Assembly: GCF_009184865.1 (NCBI RefSeq)
Contig: NZ_CP045096.1
Location: 1,364,001-1,428,000, forward strand
Direction: 5' to 3'
Origin: Streptomyces phaeolivaceus
GTDB taxonomy: Bacteria > Actinomycetota > Actinomycetes > Streptomycetales > Streptomycetaceae
DNA length: 64,000 bases
A program made the position numbers and the translations under genes. Shown here in pieces: positions 1 to 8,697 of the stretch; within the stretch, counting starts at the first letter, position 1, and each line of letters opens with the position of its first letter. The notes under the pieces were generated by a model. It had not been told where the DNA came from. It ran no database searches and saw nothing but the letters and a program-made list of their open reading frames with translations.

Positions 1-1214
1 AACCGGCTGTCGTCCGGTGTGGCGATCAGATCCGGCTCCGGCATCTCGGCCCCGAGATGCTCCCGCTCCACCGGCGGTGTGAACAGCAGCTCCACCAGGT
101 CCCCGACTCGCACGGACCCGGGCGTACGCAGCCCCGTCCCGCGCGCGAAGAACGCGTCGGTCACCCGCCGGGCCTGCTCCACGGGGAGCGGCAGCAGGGG
201 CGCGACCAGGTGCCCGTACAGGTCGATCCCCGAGGTCGTCATCGGCGTGGCGAAGGCCTGCCGGTCCTGTTCGGCGCGGAACAGGGGCCCGGCCTCCAGC
301 AGTCTCGACTGCAACTGGGTGTGCCGGCGGATGCAGTCCTTGACGATGTCGACCAGCTCGGCGGCGCGCCGCTTCTGCTCGGGCTCCTCGGACTCGTCGC
401 GCGCCTTGCGGATGTTGGTGAGGATCGCGTTCTCGTGGCGGTAGCGGTCGGCGACGTGGTCGAGTGCCTCGGCGATCATGTCGGGCACGGTCTGGAGCCA
501 GTCGACCGCGCGGACGTTGCGCCGGGTCGCGTCCAGGGCCTTCCTGAGCGTCTCCGAGTACTGCACGGTCCGGTAGCGCGCCTGTTCCGCGGCGAGTTGG
601 GCGTCGGCGAGCCGACCCCGGCTGATGAGGACCTCCAGCTTGACCTCGGCGGCGATCTGGGCGCTGGTGACATCGGTGTCGAGGGCGCCCACGAGGACGT
701 TGACGGCCTCGTCGGTCGTGCGGAGGTAGACACCGCCCCCGTAGCCGGGGACCTCCTCGATCAGCTTGAAGTCGTAGTCGCGGCGGACATAGGTGCCGTC
801 GGGGGCGAAGGTCCCGTAGACGGCCCGGAAGCCGCGGTCGACGCTGCCGACGTTGATCAGGTTCTCCAGGACCCAGCGGGCCACCCGCTCGTGCTCCTCG
901 ACGGGCCGCCGCGGGGCCTGGGCGGCGATGCGCGGGATGAGCCGGGCGACGATCTGGTCGTGGTCGGCGCCCGTGTCGAAGTCCATGTTCAGGGTGACCA
1001 GGTCGATGGCGGCGAGGGCGACCTCGGCCATGCCGTACACCGAGTACTCACCGGCGAGGTTCGCCTTGCGCGCGTCCAGGTCGTGCAGCGGCGCGGTGCA
1101 GGCGAGCGCGCGCAGCCGCCGCGCCAGTCCCTCGTCGGCGGCCGGGCCCTGTGCGGGGCGCGGCCCCGCGCTGAACTGGGGCGGAACACTGTCCGTCGAT
1201 GCGGGTGAAGTCAC
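1..1214 (-). CDS. Kleisin-like protein, candidate first subunit of a Wadjet/Mks-type condensin (partial)
   Basis: The reading frame is open from a GTG at 1214 to the left edge (about 404 residues) and the C-terminus lies outside. Residues about 40-170 look like a compact mixed domain that includes the segment ENLINVGSVDRGFRAVYGTF. Residues about 185-340 are long charged helices with runs such as QYSETLRKALDATRRNVRAV, and a second small domain follows. This layout (N-terminal domain, helical middle, C-terminal domain) and the helix composition recall JetA/EptA/MksF, the kleisin of plasmid-restricting SMC complexes, where it is the first gene of the operon. The partners would lie to the left, outside the window. 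No clear ribosome binding site precedes the GTG. The family call comes from recollection, not a search; otherwise this is a hypothetical protein. Confidence 0.45.
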   Translation of the reverse strand, partial: MTSPASTDSVPPQFSAGPRPAQGPAADEGLARRLRALACTAPLHDLDARKANLAGEYSVYGMAEVALAAIDLVTLNMDFDTGADHDQIVARLIPRIAAQAPRRPVEEHERVARWVLENLINVGSVDRGFRAVYGTFAPDGTYVRRDYDFKLIEEVPGYGGGVYLRTTDEAVNVLVGALDTDVTSAQIAAEVKLEVLISRGRLADAQLAAEQARYRTVQYSETLRKALDATRRNVRAVDWLQTVPDMIAEALDHVADRYRHENAILTNIRKARDESEEPEQKRRAAELVDIVKDCIRRHTQLQSRLLEAGPLFRAEQDRQAFATPMTTSGIDLYGHLVAPLLPLPVEQARRVTDAFFARGTGLRTPGSVRVGDLVELLFTPPVEREHLGAEMPEPDLIATPDDSR

Positions 1215-1300
1215 GGTGCACAGACTAGGTGCTGGGTCTGACAACGACCCAAATCGTTCCGCCGGGCGGGCCGGTCCCGGCACGCCGCCGGCCCCGTGCC

Positions 1301-1996
1301 TCAGGTGACGTCGGAGACGCGGCGCCCGTACACCTCCACCAGGTTCTCCAGCGAGTCGTCCAGATACCCCGCCAGCATGCGCTCGGCCTCGTCCCGCTCC
1401 CCTCGTCGCAGGGTCTCCAGGATGAGGTGGTTTCGCGCCAGATACGGCTCGTACAACTTGCGTGGATTGTCCACTACGTGGAAGGCGAGCCGGAGTTCGG
1501 CGAAGACGCTGCGCATCAGCTCGTCGGTGCGGGCGCTGCCGGCGAGGGCGACCAGTTCGCGGTGGAAGTGGATGTTGGCGGTGGAGACGCCTTTCCAGTC
1601 GCCCTCGCCGGCCTCCCGCTGCCCTTCCGCGACGGCTCCGGCGAGCCCGTCGAGACCGTACGGCGGGGCCCCGAGCCCGCGGACGACGGCGCATTCGACG
1701 AGGCGGCGGGTGCGATAGATGTCCTCGACGTCCTCGACGGTCAGCACCCGTACGAAGACACCGCGATTGAGTTCGTGGACGAGGAGCCGTTCATGGGTGA
1801 GCAGGCGGAACGCCTCGCGGAGGGTGTTGCGGGAGATGCTCAGGGCGCCGCCGATGCTGTCCTCGGACAGTCGTGTCCCGGGCGGGAAGAAGCCCTCGGC
1901 GATCCGGCCGCGGAGGATGTCCGAAACCCGTTCGGCGGTGCTGGTGCGCCCGAGGAGCGCGCGGTCGTCGGCAAGTCCGGTCAGTTCGGCGGCCAT
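1301..1996 (-). CDS. GntR-family (FCD) transcriptional regulator
   Basis: A 231-residue regulator. Residues about 20-85 form the GntR winged helix (ISRNTLREAFRLLTHERLL is the recognition segment). Residues about 95-225 form an all-helical FCD ligand domain with the expected histidine-rich segment (IHFHRELVALAG). FCD regulators bind small acids, often with a metal. The gene is divergent from the MFS transporter at 2156, and a perfect 19-bp palindrome lies between them, so it probably represses itself and the transporter plus oxoprolinase genes. The ATG at 1996 puts the helix-turn-helix at the usual distance from the N-terminus. The ligand is unknown; 5-oxoproline or a related acid is an inference from the neighbours. 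Confidence 0.9.
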   Translation of the reverse strand: MAAELTGLADDRALLGRTSTAERVSDILRGRIAEGFFPPGTRLSEDSIGGALSISRNTLREAFRLLTHERLLVHELNRGVFVRVLTVEDVEDIYRTRRLVECAVVRGLGAPPYGLDGLAGAVAEGQREAGEGDWKGVSTANIHFHRELVALAGSARTDELMRSVFAELRLAFHVVDNPRKLYEPYLARNHLILETLRRGERDEAERMLAGYLDDSLENLVEVYGRRVSDVT

Positions 1997-2044
1997 GCCC
2001 GGAATTCAATCGCAGACACAAGAACGAAACAACATGGGTATTGA

Positions 2045-2063
2045 AGGATCGTTCAACGATCCT
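2045..2063. promoter_or_regulatory. Probable operator of the GntR/FCD regulator
   Basis: AGGATCGTT-C-AACGATCCT is a perfect inverted repeat with 9-bp arms and a 1-bp centre. It sits between the divergent regulator (start 1996) and transporter (start 2156). GntR-family dimers usually bind short palindromes of this kind next to their own gene. Confidence 0.7.
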
Positions 2064-2155
2064 CTACCTTGCTGGACAGGCGCCCTCCCCACGGCATCCC
2101 GGCGCCACGGCACGGCTCGGTCCTCACGCACCCTCCCCCTCACCGCGAGGTGCCC

Positions 2156-3475
2156 ATGAGCACGAACCCTCCCTCCCAGGCCCTGGCCTCCCTCACGAAG
2201 CCCGGCCCGGACGAACCCTCCCCCGACGACGGCCCGTTCGGCTGGCTGCGCGCCCTCGGCCCGCGTGGCCGGCGCGCCTTCGGCGGCGCGTTCGGCGGCT
2301 ACGCCCTCGACTCGTACGACTACTTCACGCTGCCGCTGAGCATGGTCGCGCTCACGGCCTACTTCGGCCTGGACAACGGCCAGACCGGGCTGTTCACCAC
2401 GGTCACCCTGGTCGTCTCGGCGATCGGCGGCGCCGCCGCGGGCGTGCTCGCGGACCGGATAGGCCGGGTGAAGGCGCTGATGATCACCGTGATCACCTAC
2501 GCGGTGTTCACCGTGGCCTGCGGCTTCGCGCCCAACTACGAGACCCTGCTGGTCTTCCGCGCCCTCCAGGGGCTGGGCTTCGGCGGTGAGTGGGCGGTCG
2601 GCGCGATCCTGGTCGCCGAGTACGCGAGCGCCAAGCACCGGGGGCGTACGCTCGGCGCGATCCAGAGCTCCTGGGCGGTGGGCTGGGGACTGGCCGTGAT
2701 CGTCTACACGGTGGTCTTCTCCTTCCTCGACGACGACCTCGCCTGGCGCGTGATGTTCTGGACCGGCGCGCTGCCCGCCCTGCTGGTGATCTGGGTGCGC
2801 CGCTCGGTCGAGGACGCCCCGCAGGCCGCCGCCGCGCGCGAGAGGAGCGCCGACAAGGGCTCGTTCGCCGCGATCTTCCGGCGGGGCACGGCCACCACGC
2901 CCGGTCTGCTGCGCACCACGGTCTTCGCGGTGCTGCTCTCCACCGGTGTCCAGGGCGGCTACTACACGCTGGCGACCTGGGTGCCCACCTATCTGAAGAC
3001 GGAACGCGGTCTGTCGGTCGTCGGCACCGGCGGCTACCTCACGTTCCTGATCTCCGGCGCCTTCGCCGGCTATCTCACCGGCGGCTGTCTCACCGACCGG
3101 CTGGGCCGCAGGCGGAACATCTGGCTCTTCGCGGTGCTCTCGGCGCTGTGCGTCCTGGCGTACGCGAACATCCCGAGCGGCGCCGGCACCCTGCTCCTCG
3201 TCCTCGGCTTCCCGCTCGGGTTCTGCATGTCGGCGATCTTCAGCGGCTTCGGCTCGTTCCTGAGCGAGCTGTACCCGTCGGCCGTCCGGGGCACCGGGCA
3301 GGGCTTCACGTACAACACCGGGCGCGCGGTGGGCGCGATCTTCCCCACCACGGTGGGCTTCCTGGCCGACAGCTGGGGTGTGGGCGGCGCGCTGGTCTTC
3401 GGCGCGCTCGGCTACGGCCTGGCGGCGGTGGCCCTGCTCGGCCTCCCGGAGACACGCGGAAAGGAACTCGTGTGA
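2156..3475 (+). CDS. MFS transporter (SHS/AAHS-like organic acid:H+ symporter)
   Basis: 439 residues with about 12 membrane segments. The cytoplasmic loop after helix 2 carries the MFS signature DRIGRVKAL, helix 4 has [13 protein letters not shown] as in the lactate/aromatic-acid/proline-betaine branch, and a second DRLGRRRN loop begins the C-terminal half. The ATG at 2156 is chosen because GCGAGG lies just upstream; a longer frame back to 2069 would run through the promoter region. The stop overlaps the next gene by 4 bp (GTGA), so transporter and enzyme genes are translationally coupled. Import of oxoproline or a related carboxylate is inferred from the operon. Confidence 0.9.
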   Translation: MSTNPPSQALASLTKPGPDEPSPDDGPFGWLRALGPRGRRAFGGAFGGYALDSYDYFTLPLSMVALTAYFGLDNGQTGLFTTVTLVVSAIGGAAAGVLADRIGRVKALMITVITYAVFTVACGFAPNYETLLVFRALQGLGFGGEWAVGAILVAEYASAKHRGRTLGAIQSSWAVGWGLAVIVYTVVFSFLDDDLAWRVMFWTGALPALLVIWVRRSVEDAPQAAAARERSADKGSFAAIFRRGTATTPGLLRTTVFAVLLSTGVQGGYYTLATWVPTYLKTERGLSVVGTGGYLTFLISGAFAGYLTGGCLTDRLGRRRNIWLFAVLSALCVLAYANIPSGAGTLLLVLGFPLGFCMSAIFSGFGSFLSELYPSAVRGTGQGFTYNTGRAVGAIFPTTVGFLADSWGVGGALVFGALGYGLAAVALLGLPETRGKELV

Positions 3476-4338
3476 ACCACGTGACCGCCCCGGACCGTCC
3501 CTCGGCCCCTGCCCCGCAGGGCCACCCGTCGGACCGCCCCGTGACCCTCGTCGACCCGCACGCGCACGCGTGGACCCCCGCCCAGGCCCGCGCCCGGTTC
3601 CGTTCGGGCGTCGCGGGACCCACCGCCGGGGTCGCCGCCGGGCACACCCAGGCGAACCTGATCTCGGTGCCCGCCGACTGGGCCTACGACATGCTGCTGT
3701 TCTGCCAGCGCAACCCCAAGCCGTGTCCCGTGCTCGACGTCACGGACGCGGGCGCGTGGACGACCCCGCTCGCGGAGGGCGCGGACCTGCGCACCGACCT
3801 CCCGCGCTACCGGGTGTGGGAGGACGGCGAGTTGACGGCAGAGCCGACGGACGTGACGGACGTCTGGCGGGAGGACCTGGTGTCGTTCCTGATCGGGTGC
3901 AGCTTCACCTTCGAGTCGGCGCTGACCGGGGCGGGCGTCCCGATGCGCCACATCGAGCAGGGCCGCAACGTCTCCATGTACGTCACCGCGCGCGCGTGCC
4001 GGCCCGCCGGGCGGGTGCGCGGCCCGATGGTGGTGTCGATGCGTCCGGTGCCGCCCGAGCATCTGGCCGCCGCGATCCGGGAGAGCAGCCTGCTCCCGGC
4101 CGTGCACGGCGGCCCGGTGCACTGCGGTGAGGCGGCGGGCCTCGGCATCGCGGACCTGTCCCGCCCGGACTTCGGCGACCCGGTGGACGCCGAGCCGGAC
4201 GACATCCCGGTGTTCTGGGCCTGCGGGGTGACACCCCAGGCCGCGGTGATGGCCTCGCGCCCGCCGTTCGCGATCACCCACGCACCGGGACAGATGTTCC
4301 TGACCGACGCCCGCGACGAGCAGTACCGCGTGCTCTGA
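3472..4338 (+). CDS. DUF1445 putative hydro-lyase (YcsI / D-glutamate cyclase-like)
   Basis: 288 residues, GTG start inside the stop of the transporter gene. The protein matches the DUF1445/YcsI family (COG4336), with segments typical of it: [31 protein letters not shown] and the C-terminal [12 protein letters not shown]. Family members sit beside the pxpABC (ycsF-kipI-kipA) genes in Bacillus, and mammalian relatives act as D-glutamate cyclases that handle D-5-oxoproline. A role converting or isomerising oxoproline or glutamate next to the ATP-driven oxoprolinase is therefore likely, but the reaction is not shown by the sequence. The N-terminal 25 residues are proline-rich and probably not part of the fold. 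Confidence 0.85.
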   Translation: MNHVTAPDRPSAPAPQGHPSDRPVTLVDPHAHAWTPAQARARFRSGVAGPTAGVAAGHTQANLISVPADWAYDMLLFCQRNPKPCPVLDVTDAGAWTTPLAEGADLRTDLPRYRVWEDGELTAEPTDVTDVWREDLVSFLIGCSFTFESALTGAGVPMRHIEQGRNVSMYVTARACRPAGRVRGPMVVSMRPVPPEHLAAAIRESSLLPAVHGGPVHCGEAAGLGIADLSRPDFGDPVDAEPDDIPVFWACGVTPQAAVMASRPPFAITHAPGQMFLTDARDEQYRVL

Positions 4339-4347
4339 CAGGCGGTC

Positions 4348-4398
4348 CCGCGGGACCGGACGGACCGCGGGACCGGACGGACCGCGGGACCGGACGGA
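4348..4398 (+). repeat. Three perfect 17-bp tandem repeats before pxpA
   Basis: CCGCGGGACCGGACGGA is present three times end to end, immediately upstream of the AGGAGA ribosome binding site of pxpA and 10 bp after the stop of the DUF1445 gene. The unit contains the self-complementary CCGCGG. It fills the only sizeable gap within the operon. Confidence 0.9.
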
Positions 4399-4418
4399 CA
4401 AGCAGGAGAATGGGATTC

Positions 4419-5189
4419 ATGAGCTCCCTCCACGGCTCCATCGATCTGAACGCCGACCTCGGCGAGGGCTTCGGCCGCTGGACGCTGACCGACGACGAGC
4501 GGCTGCTGTCGGTCGTCACCAGCGCCAATGTGGCCTGCGGCTTCCACGCCGGGGACCCGGTCACGATGCGGCGCGTCTGCGAGCTGGCGGCCGAGCGCGG
4601 TGTACGGATCGGGGCCCAGGTCTCGTACCGCGATCTGGCGGGCTTCGGGCGGCGCGCGATGGACGTGCCGCCCGCCGAACTGGCGGCCGAGGTGGCCTAC
4701 CAGATCGGCGCCCTGGAGGTCTTCGCGCGCGCGGCGGGCACGCGCGTGTCGTACGTGAAGCCGCACGGCGCGCTCTACAACCGGGTCGTGCACGACGGGG
4801 AGCAGGCGGCGGCGGTGGTCGACGGGGTGCTCCTCGCCGACGCCACGCTGCCCGTCCTCGGTCTGCCCGGTTCGCGTTTCCTGGAGGTGGCGCAGGCGGC
4901 CGGGCTGCCCGCCGTCACCGAGGCGTTCGCGGACCGCGCGTACACGGACGAGGGCACCCTGGTGCCGCGCGGCCGGGAGGGCGCCGTGATCACGGACGCC
5001 GACGCGGTGGTGGCACGGTCGGTGAGCCTCGCCGCCGAAGGCACGGTCACGTCCCACTCCGGCACCCGCATCCCCGTCCGGGCCCGCTCCCTGTGTCTGC
5101 ACGGCGACACCCCGGGCGCGGTGGAACTGGCCCGGCGGGTGCGGGCGGAGCTGACGGCGGCGGGCACGCGCGTGGAGGCGTTCTCATGA
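4419..5189 (+). CDS. pxpA: 5-oxoprolinase subunit A (LamB/YcsF family)
   Basis: 256 residues covering the whole family. The N-terminal SIDLNADLGEGFG, the ACGFHAGDP loop and the KPHGALYN motif are hallmarks of PxpA, a cytosolic TIM-barrel-like subunit that cleaves phosphorylated 5-oxoproline with PxpBC (ATP + 5-oxoproline to L-glutamate). The start at 4419 is preferred over an in-frame ATG at 4410 because AGGAGA ends at 4409, giving normal spacing only to 4419. The stop overlaps pxpB by 4 bp. Confidence 0.95.
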   Translation: MSSLHGSIDLNADLGEGFGRWTLTDDERLLSVVTSANVACGFHAGDPVTMRRVCELAAERGVRIGAQVSYRDLAGFGRRAMDVPPAELAAEVAYQIGALEVFARAAGTRVSYVKPHGALYNRVVHDGEQAAAVVDGVLLADATLPVLGLPGSRFLEVAQAAGLPAVTEAFADRAYTDEGTLVPRGREGAVITDADAVVARSVSLAAEGTVTSHSGTRIPVRARSLCLHGDTPGAVELARRVRAELTAAGTRVEAFS

Positions 5190-5797
5190 GGGCGCTGCCG
5201 GTCGGCGACCGCGCCCTGCTGATCGAGGTGGGCACGGGCGAGGAGGCCGAGGCCCTGCACGCCGAACTGCTGCGCCGCCGCGCCACGGGCGAGCTCACGG
5301 CGGCCGAGATCGTCCCCGCCGCCCGTACGGTCCTGCTGGACGGCCTGGACGCCCCGTCCCGCCTCGCCGAGCGCCTCGCCCACTGGGACATCCCGCCCGT
5401 CCCCCCGCGCGCGGAGGACGTCGTCGAGATCGCCGTACGGTACGACGGCCCCGATCTGCCGGACGTCGCCGCCCACTGGGGTGTCGACGAGGCCGAGGTG
5501 GCCCGGATCCACGCGGCGGCCGAGTACCGCGTGGCCTTCTGCGGATTCGCCCCCGGGTTCGGCTATCTCACCGGGCTGCCCCGCGAGGTCCCGCGCCGGG
5601 CGACCCCGCGCACGGCCGTCCCGGCGGGTTCGGTCGCCCTGGCCGGTCCGTACACGGGTGTGTATCCGCGCTCCTCCCCGGGCGGCTGGCAGCTGATCGG
5701 TACGACGGACGCGGTGCTGTGGGACCACGCGCGCGTGCCGGCCGCTCTGCTGGCGCCGGGCACCCGGGTCCGCTTCAAGCCCCTGGAGACCCCGTGA
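5186..5797 (+). CDS. pxpB: 5-oxoprolinase subunit B (KipI/PxpB)
   Basis: 203 residues. It begins with the family start LPVGDRALLIEVG and carries the central signature FCGFAPGFGYLTGLP followed by RSSPGGWQLIG, both typical of the KipI / allophanate-hydrolase-subunit-1 fold. PxpB pairs with PxpC to form the ATP-dependent kinase part of bacterial 5-oxoprolinase. The ATG at 5186 lies inside the pxpA stop (ATGA), and the gene ends in a GTGA overlap with pxpC. Confidence 0.95.
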   Translation: MRALPVGDRALLIEVGTGEEAEALHAELLRRRATGELTAAEIVPAARTVLLDGLDAPSRLAERLAHWDIPPVPPRAEDVVEIAVRYDGPDLPDVAAHWGVDEAEVARIHAAAEYRVAFCGFAPGFGYLTGLPREVPRRATPRTAVPAGSVALAGPYTGVYPRSSPGGWQLIGTTDAVLWDHARVPAALLAPGTRVRFKPLETP

Positions 5798-6666
5798 CCG
5801 ACCGTGCCCTCGTGGTGGTGCGCGCCGGAGCCCTGACCACCGTCCAGGACCGGGGCCGCCCCGGCCACGCCCACCTGGGCGTACCGCGCTCGGGGGCGCT
5901 GGACGCGCGGGCGGCGGATTTGACCAATCGTTTGGTGGGCAATCCGCCGGAGGCCGCCGTCCTGGAGACCACCCTCAGCGGCTGCTCCGTCCGGCCCCGC
6001 TCGACGGTCACCGTGGCGGTCGCGGGCGCCCCCTGCCCGGTCACCGTGGACGGCCGCCCGGCCGCCTGGGGAGCACCGGTACGGGTGCCCGGCGGGGCGC
6101 TCCTCGACATCGGCGCGGCCCGCTCCGGCGTACGCGGCTATGTGGCCTTCTCCGGCGGGGTGACCGTGGAACCGGTGCTCGGCAGCCGCTCCACCGATCT
6201 GCTGTCCGGCCTCGGCCCGCCGCCGCTGGCCAACGGCACGGTGCTCCCGCTCGGCCGCCCGGCGGGGCCCCCCGCGCGCGTGGACGTCGTCCCGCACCCG
6301 GCGCCGCCCTCGGAGCTGGTGCTGCGGGTCACTCTGGGCCCGCGCGACGACTGGTTCACGGACGCGGCGCTGCGCACCCTCACCCGGTACCCCTACGCCG
6401 TCTCCTCGGCGAGCAACCGCATCGGGCTGCGTACGGAGGGGCCCGCCCTGGAGCGCTCCCGGGCGGGCGAACTCCCCAGCGAGGGCATGGTGCTGGGCGC
6501 CGTCCAGGTGCCGCCGGACGGCCGCCCGGTCGTCTTCCTCGCCGACCATCCCACCACCGGCGGCTATCCGGTGATCGCGGTGGTCCACCCGGCGGATCTG
6601 CCCGGCGCCGCCCAGGCCGCGCCGGGCACACCGCTGCGGTTCGTCGCCGTACGGCACCGCCGCTGA
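5794..6666 (+). CDS. pxpC: 5-oxoprolinase subunit C (KipA/PxpC)
   Basis: 290 residues of the biotin-dependent-carboxylase-like / allophanate-hydrolase-subunit-2 family. Diagnostic segments are QDRGRPGHAHLGVPRSGALD near the N-terminus, SNRIGLRTEG, and PSEGMVLGAVQVPPDGRP near the C-terminus. It acts with PxpB in the cytosol to phosphorylate 5-oxoproline. GTG start within the pxpB stop codon. It is the last gene of the cluster; 25 bp separate it from the convergent SGNH hydrolase gene. Confidence 0.95.
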   Translation: MTDRALVVVRAGALTTVQDRGRPGHAHLGVPRSGALDARAADLTNRLVGNPPEAAVLETTLSGCSVRPRSTVTVAVAGAPCPVTVDGRPAAWGAPVRVPGGALLDIGAARSGVRGYVAFSGGVTVEPVLGSRSTDLLSGLGPPPLANGTVLPLGRPAGPPARVDVVPHPAPPSELVLRVTLGPRDDWFTDAALRTLTRYPYAVSSASNRIGLRTEGPALERSRAGELPSEGMVLGAVQVPPDGRPVVFLADHPTTGGYPVIAVVHPADLPGAAQAAPGTPLRFVAVRHRR

Positions 6667-6691
6667 CCGGCGCCGTCGACCCGCCGCCGCC

Positions 6692-7540
6692 TCACGCCAC
6701 CTCCGGCCGCTGCTCGGGGACGGACAGTGCCGCCAGGGCCGCCGCCACCGCGTGGGAGGCGGACAGGTCGAGCCGGGCGCTGGTGCCGCGGGCCTTGTGG
6801 CGCACCTCGGCGGCGGCGAGGGTGAGGAGCTGCGGCAGCAGGTCGGTGCAGCGCCGGGCGACCCAGCCGGTCCCGGCGGTGGCCAGCCACCAGACGCTGG
6901 CGCGGCGGGTGGGCGCCGCGAACTCGGGCTCGGCGGACGGCGCGCGGCCATGGGCGATACCCGCCTCGGTGAGCAGGGCGTGGAAGCGGACGGCGAGTTG
7001 CCGGTGCCCCCGTTCGCCGGGGTGCAGCCGGTCCGCGCTCCACATGGCGCGGTCCGTCAGCCAGGCGCCCTCCGAGGCGTGCAGATGGACCGCCCCGTGG
7101 CGCTCGGACAGGGCGTGCACGACGGTGTTGACGGCCCGCTGCCGGCGGGCGAGGGGCCGGGCGAGCGCACCGGGCAGGCCGAGCATCGCCCCGGGGTCGG
7201 GCAGGCACGCGGTGAGCAGGACCACACCGCGCTCCCGGAAGGCCCCGTAGATCGTGTCGAGGCGGGCGGCGACGGCGTGGATGTCGAAGGTGCAGCGCAG
7301 GGTGTCGTTGACACCGATGACGACGGAGGCGATGTCCGGGCGGAGCGCGAGCGCGGCGGACAGCTGCCGGTCGAGCACGTCACGCGTCTGCGCGCCGCTG
7401 ACGGCCAGGTTGGTGAACTCGACGTCCGGTCCGAGCCCGTCGGCGAGCAGCGCGGCCCAGCCCCGCCGGCCGCCGTCGACGGGGTCGCCCACGCCCTCGG
7501 TGAGGGAGTCGCCGAGGGCCACGAACCGCAGGGCTCTCAT
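6692..7540 (-). CDS. SGNH/GDSL-type hydrolase
   Basis: 282 residues with the four SGNH blocks: GDSLTEG (Ser, block I, residues about 9-15), LAVSGAQT (Gly, block II), VIGVNDT (Asn, block III) and the late DRLHPGERGH (Asp/His, block V). No export signal is visible, so it is probably cytosolic. The N-terminal 215 residues are the hydrolase and the remaining 65 form an extra helical tail. It is the last gene of a three-gene operon: its ATG overlaps the stop of the upstream glycosyltransferase, suggesting deacylation or acyl transfer on a glycan or glycolipid made by those enzymes (inference). Confidence 0.9.
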   Translation of the reverse strand: MRALRFVALGDSLTEGVGDPVDGGRRGWAALLADGLGPDVEFTNLAVSGAQTRDVLDRQLSAALALRPDIASVVIGVNDTLRCTFDIHAVAARLDTIYGAFRERGVVLLTACLPDPGAMLGLPGALARPLARRQRAVNTVVHALSERHGAVHLHASEGAWLTDRAMWSADRLHPGERGHRQLAVRFHALLTEAGIAHGRAPSAEPEFAAPTRRASVWWLATAGTGWVARRCTDLLPQLLTLAAAEVRHKARGTSARLDLSASHAVAAALAALSVPEQRPEVA

Positions 7541-8697
7541 CCGACGCCCTCCCGCACCGGGCGCCCGACGGTCGCGTCGTGCGCGGCGAGGAACGCGTCC
7601 ACCGCCGTCTGCCAGCCGAAGCACTCGGCACGCGCGCGTGCCGCCTCCCGGCGGTCGTCCCCGGGCCGGTCCAGCAGCAGTTCGACGGCGCCCGCGAACG
7701 CCGCCCCGTTGTCCGCGGCCGTGGCCCCGGCCGACCCGATGACCTCCGGAAGCGCGGACGAGGAGCTGGCGACCACGGGCGTGCCGCAGGCCATGGCCTC
7801 CAGGGCGGCGAGGCCGAACGTTTCGGCGGGCCCGGGGGCCAGCGCCACATCGGCGGAGGCCTGGAGGGCGCCCAGCATGTCTCGGTCGCCGACATGGCCG
7901 AGGAAGGTGACCGGCAGTCCCTTGGCACGCTGTTCGAGCCTGCCGCGCAGCGGTCCGTCGCCGGCGACGACCAGGACGGCCCGCCGCCCGCGCCGCACCA
8001 GTGCCTCCAGGGCGTCGACGGCCGTCCCGGGCCGCTTCTCCACCGACAGCCGGGAGCACATCACCAGCAGGACTTCGTCCTCGCGCGCGTACCGCTCACG
8101 CAGCGCCTTGTCGCGCAGCGCGGGGTGCCGTCCCACGAGGTCGACGCCGAGCGGTGCCCGGACGACGTTCCTGGCGCCGATCCGTACGAACTCCCGTTCG
8201 GCGAACTCGGTCGTGCAGACCACCTTCGAGTAGGTGTGGGCCGTACGGACGTTGAGGGCGTCGGAGGCCCGCCGGGCCATCGACTCGGAGAGGCCCCAGG
8301 TCCGCAGCACACCGTCGGCGGTCTCGTGCGAGACCATCACCGCGCGCACCCTGGCCCGCCGGGCCCACGCCCCGGTCCAGCGCAGCGTGGTCCGGTCGGA
8401 GACCTCCAGCCGGTCGGGCCCCAGCGACTCCAGCAGGGCGGCGGCCCGCCGCTTGTCCACCAGGACGCGGTAGCCACCGGTCCCCGGCAGCAGCGGTCCG
8501 GGCAGGGTGATGACCCGCCCCTGCTCGGTCGCGCTGTCGGTGTACCGCTCGCCGGGCACGACGAGCACGGCCTCGTGCCCGGCCGCCTCGAACCCCTTGC
8601 CCAGCTCCCGCAGCGCGGTCCGCAGCCCGCCCGAGGACGGGGCCACGAAGTTGGCGAGCCGGACGATCCGCAGCTTCGGGGAAGCGGCCCCGCTCAT
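7537..8697 (-). CDS. GT4-like glycosyltransferase
   Basis: 386 residues, GT-B fold. The N-terminal acceptor domain starts with the glycine-rich FVAPSSGGLRTALRELG. The C-terminal nucleotide-sugar domain has LGVDL, VEKRPGTAVDAL and the retaining EX7E-type block PAETFGLAALEAMACGTPVV. The donor is probably GDP-mannose or a related nucleotide sugar, but the sequence does not decide. Start and stop both overlap neighbours by 4 bp, so the three proteins are likely made in fixed ratio. Confidence 0.9.
   Translation of the reverse strand: MSGAASPKLRIVRLANFVAPSSGGLRTALRELGKGFEAAGHEAVLVVPGERYTDSATEQGRVITLPGPLLPGTGGYRVLVDKRRAAALLESLGPDRLEVSDRTTLRWTGAWARRARVRAVMVSHETADGVLRTWGLSESMARRASDALNVRTAHTYSKVVCTTEFAEREFVRIGARNVVRAPLGVDLVGRHPALRDKALRERYAREDEVLLVMCSRLSVEKRPGTAVDALEALVRRGRRAVLVVAGDGPLRGRLEQRAKGLPVTFLGHVGDRDMLGALQASADVALAPGPAETFGLAALEAMACGTPVVASSSSALPEVIGSAGATAADNGAAFAGAVELLLDRPGDDRREAARARAECFGWQTAVDAFLAAHDATVGRPVREGVG

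Noticed and set aside
57..1208. Plus-strand frame of 383 codons
   Set aside because: Antisense shadow of the kleisin-like gene; its protein is Gly/Arg/Val-rich without domain features, and the minus frame shows structured helices.
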